Shown here piece after piece: positions 43,001-54,622 of a stretch of DNA of 64,000 nt. A model generated the notes under the pieces. That model was given only the letters and a program-made list of their open reading frames with translations. It had not been told where the DNA came from and made no database searches. The DNA is from Neonectria sp. B-13 (taxonomy: Eukaryota; Ascomycota; Sordariomycetes; Hypocreales; Nectriaceae). Both the position numbers and the translations under genes were made by a program. Position 1 is the stretch's first letter, and each line of letters begins with the position of its first letter. The stretch lies in contig NOKP01000014.1 in the NCBI GenBank assembly GCA_002682825.1, positions 445,559-509,558 on the forward strand, written 5' to 3'.

Positions 43001-44545
43001 CTACTTTCGCGTCGAGATGAAGTACGACCCTCCGGCGTTGGTCCAGCTCACAAACCCCTCTGGGTATGTGCACTCCTCGACCTCGAGAATCGTACTGCCA
43101 ACGTCGTTGATGTTGTGGTTATTGCTCTTCAAGTCCGCGACGAAGGACTTGAGAGAGATGATCTTGCACCCTGATTTCAGGTCCAGGAACATCCGGACCA
43201 GGTCGTCGTTGAGTTGCGAGGTGAACGCCTTGTTGTTCACCAAGATCACGTCGGCCCGCACAAGCGCCTCGTGGATGGGCAAGTTCTTGCGGAAATCGCC
43301 ACGCTCCAGATGCACCTTGCCCGGCTTGATGCCCCAGAGCATACACCGCGCATCAAACTCCTTCTTCTGCGCCTCGCCTAGGTTACACGCATTCTCCATC
43401 ATCTCACAACCCCAGCTCTCACACCCAACCTCTAACGCCGCTTGCAAGACGACATTCCCCACACCTGAGCCGAGGTCCACGAAGACTTGTCCTGATGTCA
43501 TCTTGGTCTGCTCCAGGAGTATCTTGGAAATGAAAGGATGGAGAAGTTCGCCATAGACATAGTCGGTTCCGTTCTCGTATTTGGAGAGAAGTTCCACCTT
43601 GAGCGCGACGGTACGGTCGTATATTTGGTCCAGAATGAAGGCCACGAGATTCTGAGGCAGCTCGTGCTGGTTATCGAGGTTCTTGGCAATGACGCCGTCC
43701 TCGACCAGATTCAAGAGCTTCTCGTTGTACTCGCGTAGTGCCGTCTTGAACCCCATCAAATCTTGAATATTACGATTCGACGCCTTTTCCAAGCGCCGGA
43801 TGATGCCCCCGTTGGGATTAGTGAATGGCTCGGCCTCGTCGTCAGTGAGGTATGTCTCGGCTACGTGTCGAACTACTCTTATGCTCGCTTCGACTGCGTC
43901 GATCTTGTCCTTGCCCCATACCAACTCATATCTACATCGCGTGTTAGCACTGGGTTGCGCAAAGGGCTGTGGGGACAGAACTCACTTCTCGCGTGGCTGT
44001 AAGCTGGGATATTGCAACTCTATAGCCACCTCTTCTTTCTGGGCGCCCATGACTGGGACGCACTTCAGTTCGAGAGAGGCAACGTCCACGGCGTGGATAA
44101 AGTTGAGCCCATCTACGCGGTCCTCAAACGCCCTCACGCTCCGGAGCTTCCGGGTAGAGTCGAGGTAGCTTTCGTCGGTGCTCTTGCGCTGCCTCTTGTT
44201 GGCGTCGAGGTTCATCCAGCCATCATCCTCACCATCGCTGTCCTTGTCGAACTCGATGCGATCGCTGGCTGGTGATCGACGCGACGCCGAGACGCTGCCA
44301 ACCTTGCGCTTGCGCTCGAGCCGCTTCTCGTCGGAGGAGGACGGGTAGGGCGAGTGGCTCTTCTGGCGAGCGAGGGGCTTCGGAGACGGACGGTGGGCAG
44401 ACGACGATCGGGACGCGGAGCCGCTGAGGGCGGGCTTCAGCTTGGGTTTGGGCTGAGGGGAGGGGCGGTCGACGACGACTTTTTCGATGCGGATCTTGGG
44501 GGGGTCGACCTTGAACTTGTTGTTCTTGTTGCCGAACAGACGCAT
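43001..44545 (-). CDS. DOT1: Histone H3 lysine-79 methyltransferase DOT1
   Basis: Exons 44545..43986 and 43931..43001 give 496 residues (intron GTGAGT to TGTAG). Residues 1-140 are basic and disordered ([16 protein letters not shown], many Ser/Lys/Pro), as in other fungal Dot1 proteins, and probably aid nucleosome binding. The catalytic domain has [22 protein letters not shown]-binding motif [21 protein letters not shown] (Asp339 to Asn346), [20 protein letters not shown] and VNNKAF (motif IV-like). It ends [18 protein letters not shown]. Dot1 is the non-SET methylase that modifies H3K79 in chromatin and acts in silencing and DNA-damage checkpoints. The length is typical of ascomycete Dot1. 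About 210 bp separate its stop from that of the convergent ATG16. Confidence 0.95.
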
Positions 44546-46554
44546 GGTGCCGGTCGGGGGGCTCGAGGCTCGCGGGGAGAGCGCTCAAGAGGCGAGGAAT
44601 GGGGAGTAATAAGAGACAAAGGCGAGATCAAAGAACGGGGTCAGGTTGGCCCCAGCCAGAGGACGGGACGGGTCAGGGATGGAGGGGTTCGCGGTGGCGT
44701 GCGTCGTGTCGCTCGGCAATGTCGCGCAGTGGCGGGCTAAAAATAAGGCAGAATGTACAAAGGAATGGATAGAAGCGAAGCGGAATCGAAGAGATACGAA
44801 ATGCAACCAAAAAATGGGACCGGTCGACGCGGTTGTTGGTGAAGTTGAGAGCCCGGGCAGTTGAGGACGTTAAGATGGCATCGTGACAGCGGAGAGAAGC
44901 CCAGTTGAGGCGGAGGACGGAGGACGCATGGTTGCCTTGGGTGCATGAAGCCTTACATCAGCCGGCCGGGGCTGGGAGGCAGGAGCGGGCTGGCAGGCTG
45001 GCGGGCTGGCGGGCTGGCGGGCTGGCAGGCGCACCGGGGGCCAACCGCGACCGCGCCTGCCTTCTGACCTGCGGGCACGCGCCGCAATTACCGGTAGCCT
45101 GGGGGCAGCAAGGAAGGTACCTGCCTTGGTTGCCGAGGATCCAGGGCCTTGAGTGGGCGAGATGGTAAGGGTGGACCCCTTTTCCCCATTAACAACACTT
45201 GGCTGCGTGGGGGGGTTTCCATTCCGCCGTTGGCTACCCTGTATTGATTGAGGGAGATGGAATTTTCTTTTCAAAGCGACAAGATGGGCAACTTACCACT
45301 CTGGGAAATCAGGTATGTCTTGTTTTACCAGCCTTTCTTGTCTTAGTTGGAAGCTGATTGAATTGGGTGGCCCAGCTTGGTTCCAGGACTGCCTCCCTCA
45401 CGCGTAGGAATGGGGTTACCCGCAGCACTGACATGATTGATATCTTGCTTCCGATGTCCACTCGGTCCGACTTACACTACTCCAACCATGGGGTTCTTTC
45501 TGCTTCTTTCTCACACATTAGAAAAGCAAACTTCCGCCTACTCGACTCTGTTGATCACCTAGGAAGCTCGCTCCCCTACAAAAGCCTCATTCTCAGCACT
45601 GATACTCCACGCTTCAAGATATAGATACAGAAATGTGATGAGAGTGCAATAGGACTGCGAAGCTCATCTCAAACATGCCCGCAGGCACGATAACATGACC
45701 AGCTCCCAGCTCTTCCCTTTTTGCTAGAAGCATTTTAGGCTATTCCTCATAAGTTGATCTCAAGGACAGACCTGGTATGGAGTCACCTCCCACCACGAAT
45801 GACACTTGGCTATCGACCACATAAGAGCCATCGAGAACTCTAGGTCTTATTCATAGACGACGTGCGCATAAACTCATAACGTATTGCCCTTGTCCTTGTT
45901 GTGCCTACGATAGATGAACGGCTTCTTATCGTTGAAACAAAATGCAACATGGCATGGGTTGATCCCTGACCATCCCGCACATTTTTGGCGGAGCACCTGT
46001 TTTTGCCTGAACAAGGATCAGATCTCTTCTTTAACATCCCACAGGCGCTCCTCCGCCTCGGTTATTTAGGTGCACTGCCGATCTGTCGGTACTAGAACCC
46101 GCCCCGGCTCGGGGCATTTAAATCGCCAAACCTGGAGACAGGCTCAAATGGGAAGCCAGTCTCCTTTGAGCTGCTTTCGTCTATCGTTGGTAGTTCGCTG
46201 TAAGCGCTCTTACCATTTCACGTTTATGCGAAGCAGAGACCGATTAGTTTAACGAAATTGTGATATGTATCTTCTCTAGATTGAGCGAGACTACCTAGCC
46301 TGCGCCGACTGATAAAACAAACATGAACAGACTGTATAAGCCGTGCTGCCGAACACCAAATGTATCAAGCCTGATATCGCCCCGGGAAAGAAAAAAAGAG
46401 CCACCCCGAACATCCGAATAATGTACTTTTACGCTTTTGTATATATAGCGGTAGGGTATAGTATAGAAGAGTGCATGTCAATGCCTGTGTGTAATGAAAT
46501 GTGTAGTCCTCACCCAGTGACTGGCACTTGGGATGAAATAACCGTGGCGTCTTC
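44546..46554. other. Gene-free region upstream of DOT1 and downstream of the Pth11-like gene
   Basis: About 2 kb. It holds the presumed DOT1 promoter and a short 8-bp tandem repeat at 44987-45031. 45600-46500 is AT-richer. No gene or RNA was recognised. Confidence 0.4.
44987..45031. repeat. (GGCTGGCG)n 8-bp tandem repeat
   Basis: About five head-to-tail copies of GGCTGGCG (two with GGCTGGCA), roughly 450 bp upstream of the DOT1 start. Confidence 0.9.
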
Positions 46555-48069
46555 TCAGCTCTTGTTTTGGTACCCGTCCTGGTGGACGTGGTTGAGGTAG
46601 AACTCGGACTGTGATGCTGATTGTGGTGCATGCACTTGTGCGCCCGACCATGTGGTTGTGTAGTTCCCGTTCTGTGTGTATGCCTGTTGCGCTTGCTGGC
46701 TGCCATTGTTCGTCTCGAATACAGACACTTCGACCTGTCGCTTGATGATCGGCGCCTCGGGGTGGCTCGCGTGGGACCGGGTATCGCTCTTGTTGATCTC
46801 GTGGAGGTCGATGATGTACGTTTCGCTGTCGACGTCGCTCTGTCTGTCGCCGGACATGGTGTTTCCCGGCAAGGGGATGGAGCCGCGTCTGCTGGCCTTG
46901 CGCTTCCAGCTCTCTAGTGTCATCTTGGAGACTCGCGATTCCGTGCCGCCGCCAGACCTGCTGTTGCGAGAGAAGCCGAGGGAGGACCCCACGCGGGTGA
47001 GGATGGGGCTGACGGCCTTTTTGAAGTGCGGGAACAGCATGGGGATGTTGGTGGTGACGACGGCGGTGAAGGTCTCGCGGACTGCCCACGAGCCGGCGAG
47101 CATAGCGCCGTTGACGGGGTCCTGGAACGATGTTAGCCACACACTGGTTGATATGTACATGGGCGGTTGGCACTCACTGAGACGAGGAGAACGACACGGA
47201 GGATGGCCGCCATGGTGACGAAGAGGCCGAGACTGAAGAGGACGATGAGCCAGCACTTCTGGACCAAAGGCATGGCGGCCTTCCAGAGCATGGGCATCGG
47301 GATCAAGATGAGGTAGACGTCGGTGGCGACGTTCAGAGCGAGACCGGTCCAGACGATGGCCGGCGAGATGGCCGGGTGGCAGAACTCACCGGGGTCGGGG
47401 TGGATCTGCCACCACATGGCGAAGTTCGGGCGGCAGCTCAGGAGGATGTTGAGCTGGACGGCGACCCAGCTGGTGATGATGAAGCCGAAGCCGAAGTAGA
47501 TCCTTGACCGGTAACCGTCGAGGTCCCTGGTCAAGCGGTAGTAGAAGGTGCACATGCAAGCCTTGAGGATCCATAGTAGGAACGAGTAGGTGGACCATCC
47601 GGCAAGTTGGATCTTGGAGCCAAGAACTCTGCTTCAGTTAGGACAGTACGTCTTTAGGAGAGCTGTTGCTAGGAGACTTGCCTCATTTCGTACTCGGGAC
47701 TGCTGGGATCTAGTGCCGCTCGCTCGGCATCTGTCATCGAGTTGTTGGCCAGTCCATGAGCGATGTTGCCCACGGCATACGCCAGTCCGGTTTCCACGGA
47801 ATAGGCAATCTAAACAGCCGGCATCAGCATGGATGCTCTCACGCGAACACACCAGTCGACATGTAACTTACCGCGGCCACAACGGCCAAGTAGTCATCCG
47901 CCCATAGATTCTTGAAGCCCACGGTGCGAATGCGGACGAAGCACCTCAGCCCCGTGACCAAAAGAGCGATTCCCAGCAGTGTAAAGGCCTCGATGTTGAA
48001 GCGCTTCAGGGCGGCCATGGCAGCAGCGAGGGCCGCAGCCTGCTCGTCGGGAGTTGGGGTGGAAGGCAT
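46555..48069 (-). CDS. Pth11/rhodopsin-like seven-helix membrane protein
   Basis: Exons 48069..47872, 47809..47682, 47628..47178 and 47121..46555 give 447 residues. Hydrophobic helices occupy about residues 20-310 (FTLLGIALLVTGLRCFVRIR, WADDYLAVVAAIAYSVETGL, STYSFLLWILKACMCTFYYR, IITSWVAVQLNILLSCRP, VWTGLALNVATDVYLILIPM, VLFSLGLFVTMAAILRVVLL). A cytosolic Ser-rich tail follows. The WADDY, CRP and PIPMLW-type motifs are those of the fungal rhodopsin-like family that includes Pth11 receptors. There is no CFEM domain or signal peptide. Pth11 itself is a surface-sensing receptor in Magnaporthe; most relatives are uncharacterised. Intron 2 is of the GC-AG class (AG-GCAAGT donor at 47681). The start at 48069 matches family N-termini; an upstream in-frame ATG at 48192 would add Cys-rich low-complexity sequence. 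Confidence 0.87.
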
Positions 48070-48117
48070 GGCTATGCGTGCTGTGGGATATATATATCGG
48101 CAGATAGAGAGACAGAC

Positions 48118-48162
48118 GCAACACAAAACAACACAACACAACACAGCACAGCACAACACAGC
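48118..48162. repeat. ACAAC/ACAGC pentanucleotide repeat in the Pth11-like gene leader
   Basis: About nine near-perfect copies of ACAAC and ACAGC within 50-95 bp of the start codon at 48069, in the presumed 5' UTR. Confidence 0.85.
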
Positions 48163-51100
48163 GAAGAAGGGATTCCGACAAGCTGAATCCAAAGGACGGG
48201 CAGCGCGGAGACGGATGGTATAAGAGGCGCGGCCGGAGAATAAGAATAATGCTAGAAGGTGGCCGCCATGCCCAACCTAGGCACTACTAGCTATCCTGAT
48301 TCCTTGCTACACCGAGACGAGACGAGACGACTATCAAATTCTCTCTCAGCCCTGAGTCCCCGACCCACGAGCTACTGCTAGAGCGGACCCGGCGTGTTGC
48401 ATCTCGGGAGCCGGGGGGCCGCTTTCTCTCCCTTCCTTTCCCTTGCACGGAAGGGGAAAAGTGACTGATAACCCCCTCCCGTTTCGCGACGGCAGCACAA
48501 ACAGGCTTTCTCGCTTCCCTTGGCAAGCAAACAACAGGGTCCGTCCTCGTCGTCCCCACAGCCCGAAGCCCCGATCAAGCAAGGCTCGATGAATCCGGCT
48601 GTTTCGCAGCGGGGGCCCAGAGGCAACTATCGCGGCGGGCCAGGTTCCCTAGCTGCCGTGGACTAGGACCGGGTCTTGGCGCGTGCGACAGACTGCGACA
48701 GAGTGCGCCTTCAGGGGCCCCGTTGCGCCTCTCAGGAACGGGGATCATCTTGAGTTAGACTACTGTTGTTGGGTATTCTTGAACGCGCGCCAGGCGATAT
48801 CTCGGTTCGCCTAGCCACTCTCGTCATTCATTCTCGTGGAGCTGGGCTGAATTGGAGACGGGTCCAGGGACGGGCGAGCTCGTGGTGCGGCAACGGCTGG
48901 AGATAACCACCCCGAGGGACCCGACTAAGGTACTACGCCATCGACCGCTAACGGGGCAGTGATAAGTCATAAGTGATAGTACATACGTATGCGCGGTCGC
49001 GTGTCTGATATGATATGCAGTGGTAGTGAGTCTGGTGGAGGGCTAGCTGGCGCCTATTTGTGTGCGCAGAAGGGAAAATGAATGTCTTAGCTCCACAGCC
49101 AGAACTGGCAGGATTTCAGAGCGTGTGTTTGCTAGGTCGACGTGACGGGAGAGACTGTCTCATCCCAGATATGGACGTGCGACTCCCTGCAGCTGGATGG
49201 GCCTTTCGAGAACCGAGGGTTGTGTGTGATGGGCTTGGAAGCTGGACTTTCGGAGATGCAATCCCCAGAGTTTTGACAGTGATTGATAGGCACGGTGAAA
49301 CATGATGCCGCCCAAGTCACAGTCACAGTCACCGTCACAGCTACAGTTACATTGAGCGTCGTAGGCTCGGTCGCCATATCCATGCCCCGGACATCGTGCG
49401 CATTGGGGTTCTGGGAGATGGTCTGTTCTGTACTATGTACGAGCCTACGTGCTTTGTGGTTTGCGCAGTACGTACATAGTAGAAGGTCTAGAGTTCAGCT
49501 AGAGTCTAGACTACCATGGTGTTATTGCACCGGGCTTTGGGCAGTGAGCGCACCCTTGTTGAACCGTGGCCGTTTGGGATAGTCGGGTATCTTGCAGGGT
49601 GGACGATGTGACGCTGCTAGTTTGCCCCTGAATCCCCGGAGCAAGGGAACGAACGAAATGCCCCCTCTATGAGAATCTGAGATCTCTTCTTTTCGGTTGC
49701 TATTTGTACAATGCCATGCCTGTTCGTACATGCTGTATTCACACTCCTAAGGATATACTCGAATACTGCACGATACTGGAGTCCCCCGTCATTAACCCGT
49801 CGATCAGAGTTGCGGCATGGCCAGCCGTTGGGTGGCGGGCTGCTTATTTGGACACGGGAGCGAGGCTGTTTGATGGGGCTACGCGCGGCAGCCAACATCG
49901 CGCACAACGTACTACGACACCGCACAAGCTCCGTTGGATGGCTTGTCTTAGCCTTGTAATAAGCTAACAAACCCGAGTCGCTGGGTTTTGGGCGTTGGCG
50001 GCGTCTGGGTTTTCCGGAGACACACACCAACATGGCTTGTGTGACGGGAGGGCTTTGGCCATGGCACACTTGTTGGCTTGAATACAGGACCAGATGAAGA
50101 ATAGTGCGGAATCATGTGCGTGATTACTTGCCACTTCAAACGCCCGACCAAGAAACCCGTCTAAAACTAGTCTTAGTGGAGAGGAGACATTTATTCTGGG
50201 TAGTACGTAGACTACATAGTAGTACGGATGCCGCCACTCGGGATCCATGCCTGCCGGACTCAAAAAAGAGTCTTGCTGCAGTAGTATTTGTACTTTTAGT
50301 GCGGTGTACGGCCAAATATCTGGAAAGGACCAGGATATTAATTCAAGGTCGCGATTGTCGACGTTTATGAGTCGTCATTGTCATCGTCGTCCAGTTGCTT
50401 TTGTGTTGCCATGACCAGCCACCGTTTTACGTGGCTGCCCTTACTGTTTGAGATGCAGTGCAGCCAACATCGGAACGCCTTGCTGCAGCCACGCCGTTTT
50501 GAAGAAGTGGCTGTCTATGTGTAACCGAAATCCTTTGCACATTAATGCTGTGAGAAGTGACAGGTTTATTAAACCTTCCATGGCTTCTGGACACAAACGG
50601 AAGCAAACATTGTAAGACTCCAGACTTCCTCCACTCATCTTCGTGCCTAACTGCCTTGCTGCCCTTGTCTCTTGATGCTCTTTCCTGTCCTGGGTTTGCA
50701 ACGTTGCTTTCCGAGTACGCTTGCTTGCCGTTTGTTTGTGCAATCCCTCGCTGCCGGCGTTGTGCACTTTCCGCTCCGGCTCGATACCTCTCTCGTTGAA
50801 TTGCCACGACCGCGGCATCAACCAGTCGATCAGGCAAATGTGAGGATTCAATGTAATAGAAAGAAGAGTGCTATGAAGGCAAGAACATGAAGGTTAGATA
50901 AATAACGAGAATACCCGTTGTTCTTCTGTATTCCATTAACCACCGCTTGCTTAACGTCCTAGCCAACGACTCTCAAGTTCCGCATCAACGTAGTCATGGC
51001 TGACCAGTCGACCTCAACTGCCTCAAGCAAGGCAATTACATTCGTTCCTACCAGTGTTCAGGTTTATGAAAGCAGGCTGCTGACGGTCCAGAGATGCAGT

Positions 51101-51425
51101 ATGGGCTGCTCCCTACTTTGCCTGGAAAGCTCAGACCTGACATCTGCGAGTATCTCCGCGATCATTGCACTGGAAAAGAGCCTCACGAACGAGGATTGTC
51201 CGATGGTGTAATGCATTGGAATAGCTGGTGCATTTATTGACCAATATTAAGCCTGTGCCTCACATCTCGATCATTCAGAGAAGAGCCACCGACAAAACGG
51301 AGAATCTCAAGGACGAGCTCGATCGCTGTCTGTTCGAGATGGTGCTGCTGCAGGCAGGGAACCTTGAAGATATTGGTAGCCAGGATTTGGACGGCTGGTT
51401 TTTGGCCCCGGCTTAGATCCCCCAT

Positions 51426-51851
51426 TTGAGAGGTCTGGATCTTCACCATTATATGAATGTGAGGGTCCTACTGCAAAAAAAAAAAGAGAGGGTTGAAAAC
51501 AGCGCCAGCGCCGCGGCGATTGACGGTGCATATGTGGAACATAACCGCCATGTTAGGTACGACAGCCTCAAGACTATGGCACCCAATTTTCGTCAACTCA
51601 GAATCAAACAATGTAACCACACCGAAGATGTGGCTTGTATCAAACGGCTTGTAAAGGATTTCCCAAAGCTTACCTCGTTCGAGTTTATGGATGGGTATCT
51701 TTATGCCACCTGTATCCCAGGGGCTTCCGTCAACTGTGGTGCCGCGAAAAGATGCTTGGGTTTGACGAGGACTAGTCCACTACGGACGTCTTGGGATGCT
51801 AGGGCTGCTCTCAGTCCCGCTGATCTTGAGTATGTACTGGTTGTTCGGTGA
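51426..51851 (+). other. Possible decayed coding region, not recognised
   Basis: One plus-strand frame contains NFRQLRIKQCNHTEDVACIK and RLVKDFPKLTSFEFMDGYLY, which resemble leucine-rich repeat-type strands of F-box-like fungal proteins. It lacks a convincing start and follows two short frames (50996-51211, 51228-51416) of similar quality. If real, the gene is interrupted by stops. Weak evidence. Confidence 0.2.
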
Positions 51852-52193
51852 GGGCCCTTGAAATCTCAGTTTGTTTCAATTACTGTTAGGCTAATATTGA
51901 CTTACATACCTTATTGCTCTCCATCTGCTTTCATGAGTTTCTTAACTAAGACCTGAGTAGTATATTTACTACAAACTGGTGACTCCTGGTAGTAAACAAG
52001 TATGGGAATTAGGTGACCAATAGACGTTGAAAGGCATCCAACAAGGCACCGTGGGGAGATGCAGCCTCGTTCGCAAGCCGAGTCTGCGCAGCTGCGCAAT
52101 ACCTTGGCATTGGATATAGTGGCACATTATCCTTCCAAGTTCCCACTGCGCTCGATTCCTTTTTTCTCCTTTGTAAATTTATTAACTCCCAAG

Positions 52194-53036
52194 ATGAACC
52201 GCTACATTAACGGCCTCGATGACTTCGACTTCGATGACAATGGGCCGGAATTGGGGGATTATGCCGATGAAGAGCCCAACGACGAGCTCCTACTCAACCG
52301 TCGCAGAATTCCGGCCCCACGCGGGGATATCTGCCAGCTTGAAAATTTCCTTGGATGGATGGATGGAATTGATGAAACGTTCAACTGGGACAGAGATACT
52401 CGGGCGCATATCACCCTGGATGGGGATTATTTCCCTCTCAGTACGGGTGGCGGTCAGCCGAGCCAAACGAGCCCTCCAAAGCATGCGCCCTCTCAATCCG
52501 AGCCTCGCGGTCCCGAGAATTGTGACCGATGCAACCGCTTTTTCAAAAGCCCGGAGGATCTTGCCAGCCATAAACTGGAATGTTCTCCAGACACCAAAAA
52601 AAAAGAGCTTGAACCAAAATTGCGCCGTTCGCTACAGCGTCAGTTGGCGCGTGGAGAAAATGATCCCGTGAATGATCTCTCCGAGCCGGAACACTCTCCC
52701 AAGTCTTTCGAAAAGGATCAGGCTCTCGATGCCCAAGATTTTGGTTCTGGCCTGTATCGCGACGAAGAGCCAGGTTCTGTAACTCATGATATTGGAAAGG
52801 ACCTCGCTAGAAAGCTTGCTCCCCTGAGTCTTGAGCCAGGAGAGAATTCTGCACCACCGGGCGAAGAAGAACTCGATCGACCACGCGACCAGTTCCTTAA
52901 TAGTTCGGAACTAGATAAAACGCATAGCACTGGAACCAGCTCCCCTTCCTCCAGGACTGTCGCAGAGAATTCCTCATCAGAAAGTGATACCTCGTCCCCG
53001 AAAGGGGCTAGATACATGTCCCCTGGAGAGAAATAA
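52194..53036 (+). CDS. C2H2-type zinc-finger protein, N-terminal part of a possibly split gene
   Basis: The ATG at 52194 opens a 280-residue frame beginning MNRYINGLDDFDFDDNGPEL. It has one C2H2 finger (CDRCNRFFKSPEDLASHKLEC, about residues 111-131) and a disordered Glu/Ser-rich remainder ending MSPGEK at a TAA (53034). An in-frame ATG at 52059 exists but would add hydrophobic leader-like sequence. The next frame, starting REITAIRKDTVVSHLM and continuing into the CPF zinc-finger protein at 53072, follows without a gap. No intron of normal size that joins the two frames could be found (the best would be 29 or 32 nt). So this is a separate gene, or the 5' part of a single gene broken by a one-base shift. 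Confidence 0.55.
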   Translation: MNRYINGLDDFDFDDNGPELGDYADEEPNDELLLNRRRIPAPRGDICQLENFLGWMDGIDETFNWDRDTRAHITLDGDYFPLSTGGGQPSQTSPPKHAPSQSEPRGPENCDRCNRFFKSPEDLASHKLECSPDTKKKELEPKLRRSLQRQLARGENDPVNDLSEPEHSPKSFEKDQALDAQDFGSGLYRDEEPGSVTHDIGKDLARKLAPLSLEPGENSAPPGEEELDRPRDQFLNSSELDKTHSTGTSSPSSRTVAENSSSESDTSSPKGARYMSPGEK

Positions 53037-53071
53037 CCGCCATTAGAAAGGATACCGTGGTCAGTCACTTG

Positions 53072-54323
53072 ATGCTCCGGCTAAAGAATCTGCTGGACCA
53101 ACTATTCCGAGAGTGGCTCTATCACCGAGCACATGGCGCGTTAGGGCAACAGCCGGCATCCAGTCGATCTGAGGCAGAGCTGTCTTGGATGGTATCTGGG
53201 AAACAGAGGGCCGGCAAACGCCAGAGAGACGCTTCAGATGGCCCAGGAGACGAGGGCGGAGACGACGACAATGGCGAAGGTCTTAGCCAGCAGAAACGGA
53301 GGAAAGAAGGCATGCCTGAGCAGTCACGATTTGCTTGCCCATTCTTCAAGCATAACCAGGAAAAATACAGGCAGCCTGAATGGAGTTGCTGCTGGCCCGG
53401 GTGGCCAAGTTTCCATCGAGTAAGGTGTGTCATTGGCTTACTTAGGTAATGAGATCGTAACTACTACTAACACCTGTATATAGAGAGCATTTATACCGAC
53501 GCCATACTTTACCAAAGTATCGGTGTAATCGCTGTTGCCAGGACTTGAAATCTTCAGCGCAATTGTTAGAGCACCAGAGGCTCCAAACCCCTTGTCGGCT
53601 TCGAGACCAAGGACCCCAAGAGGGAATCGATGAAGAGCAGGAGAGAATTCTACGTACTAAAAAGATGGGCAAGGGGAAGATGTCAGAGGAGGACAAATGG
53701 ACTGAGGCTTACCGAGTCCTGTTTCCAGGCGAAGAACCGGTCCCATCCCCATGTATGGGGGCCCCTTGCTATTTATTCCTCCGGCTTATGCTGATGCTTT
53801 CATAGACCAAGGCCCTTTATTGATGGGATCAGACCATGGCTTCCAGAAAAATGACGGAACTGTCTTGGAAAGGTTTGAGTCATTCTCGCAAAACGAGTTC
53901 CCGAGACGTATACGCCCCCGCATAGAAGATCTCATCGATCGTGCCATCGAGCAGACAGTCACGCCCGAAGCACTTACTCAAGTCTTCGGAACCGTGCTCA
54001 AGGGCATGTTTGAGACTTTCAGACAGAGAAATGTCCTGGATGATATCCAGTCCGAGGTCCCGGAACTGGTCGAAGCCGGACCTGAGGTCTCTGGAGATGT
54101 CGATACAGGACACAAGAGCTATGGACGGGTTGATGTTGGACTTGAGGGCTCTCAACAGGTCGTAGACCAGCTGGGAAGCATCACGCATTCACTGTACTTT
54201 GATACGCAGGAGAACGTGCAGGAGCCGGAGTTTCTATGGCTCAGTAACCTCGTCGAACAGGTACCCAGCCAAGAGCTGGATTTTGACTTTGACGAGTTCC
54301 TGGAATCCCTAGAGCGGGAATAA
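53072..54323 (+). CDS. Fungal CPF-type zinc-finger domain protein
   Basis: Exons 53072..53424, 53484..53752 and 53806..54323 give about 379 residues if the ATG at 53072 is used. The sequence has a basic linker (GKQRAGKRQR), an acidic DGPGDEGGDDDNGEG run and SRFACPFFKHNQEKYRQ. Then come SFHRVREHLYRRHTLPKYRC, NRCCQDLKSSAQLLEHQRLQ, KMSEEDKWTEAYRVLFPGE and VPSPYQGP. The CPF..(D/N).EKY, HLYRRH, C..C and W..aYrvLFP..PSPY blocks, in this order, are a frequent architecture in Sordariomycete and Eurotiomycete proteins of unknown function. The fingers suggest nucleic-acid or protein binding. The C-terminus is helical and acidic (DFDFDEFLESLERE). The domain recurs in the membrane-fused protein at 31206. 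Its start is uncertain because it may be the second half of the gene begun at 52194. Confidence 0.7.
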
Positions 54324-54622
54324 GCGAGACGATTGGACATGAGAACTCTAGCACCGAGGTAGAATACACCTCTACAGGGTTGGAATGTAGTATTTGAACG
54401 GCAAAGCTGATTGTGAATTCATTCGTGCCTTTTCCCTCACAAAAAGTCGATGTGCTCCCACTTGTCACCTTACTGAGTGTACGTGAAACGATATGGATGA
54501 TTCGTCTTCGTCCCAAATGGTCGTCGCTTTATTCAGGAACACAAGAACACAAGGACACATAGATATTGAGATATATTCTGCAAATACGCCCTTTTCTTCC
54601 CAATTCCGGCGCCATCCATGAT
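54324..54622. other. Convergent 3' intergenic region
   Basis: 299 bp between the stop codons of the zinc-finger gene and EFL1. No feature was recognised. Confidence 0.4.

Larger units (their letters stand above)
48070..52193. other. Long gene-free region with simple repeats and possible gene remnants
   Basis: About 4.1 kb without a gene I can support. An ACAAC/ACAGC pentamer run lies at 48118-48162 and a CACAGT-like run at about 49317-49350. Open frames at 50427-50851 have no family features. At 50996-51851 several plus-strand frames read partly like protein (see separate entry). Confidence 0.35.

Noticed and set aside
51234..51449. Minus-strand F-box-like string IELVLEILRFV
   Set aside because: Too short; no second conserved block, and the neighbouring plus-strand frames look better.
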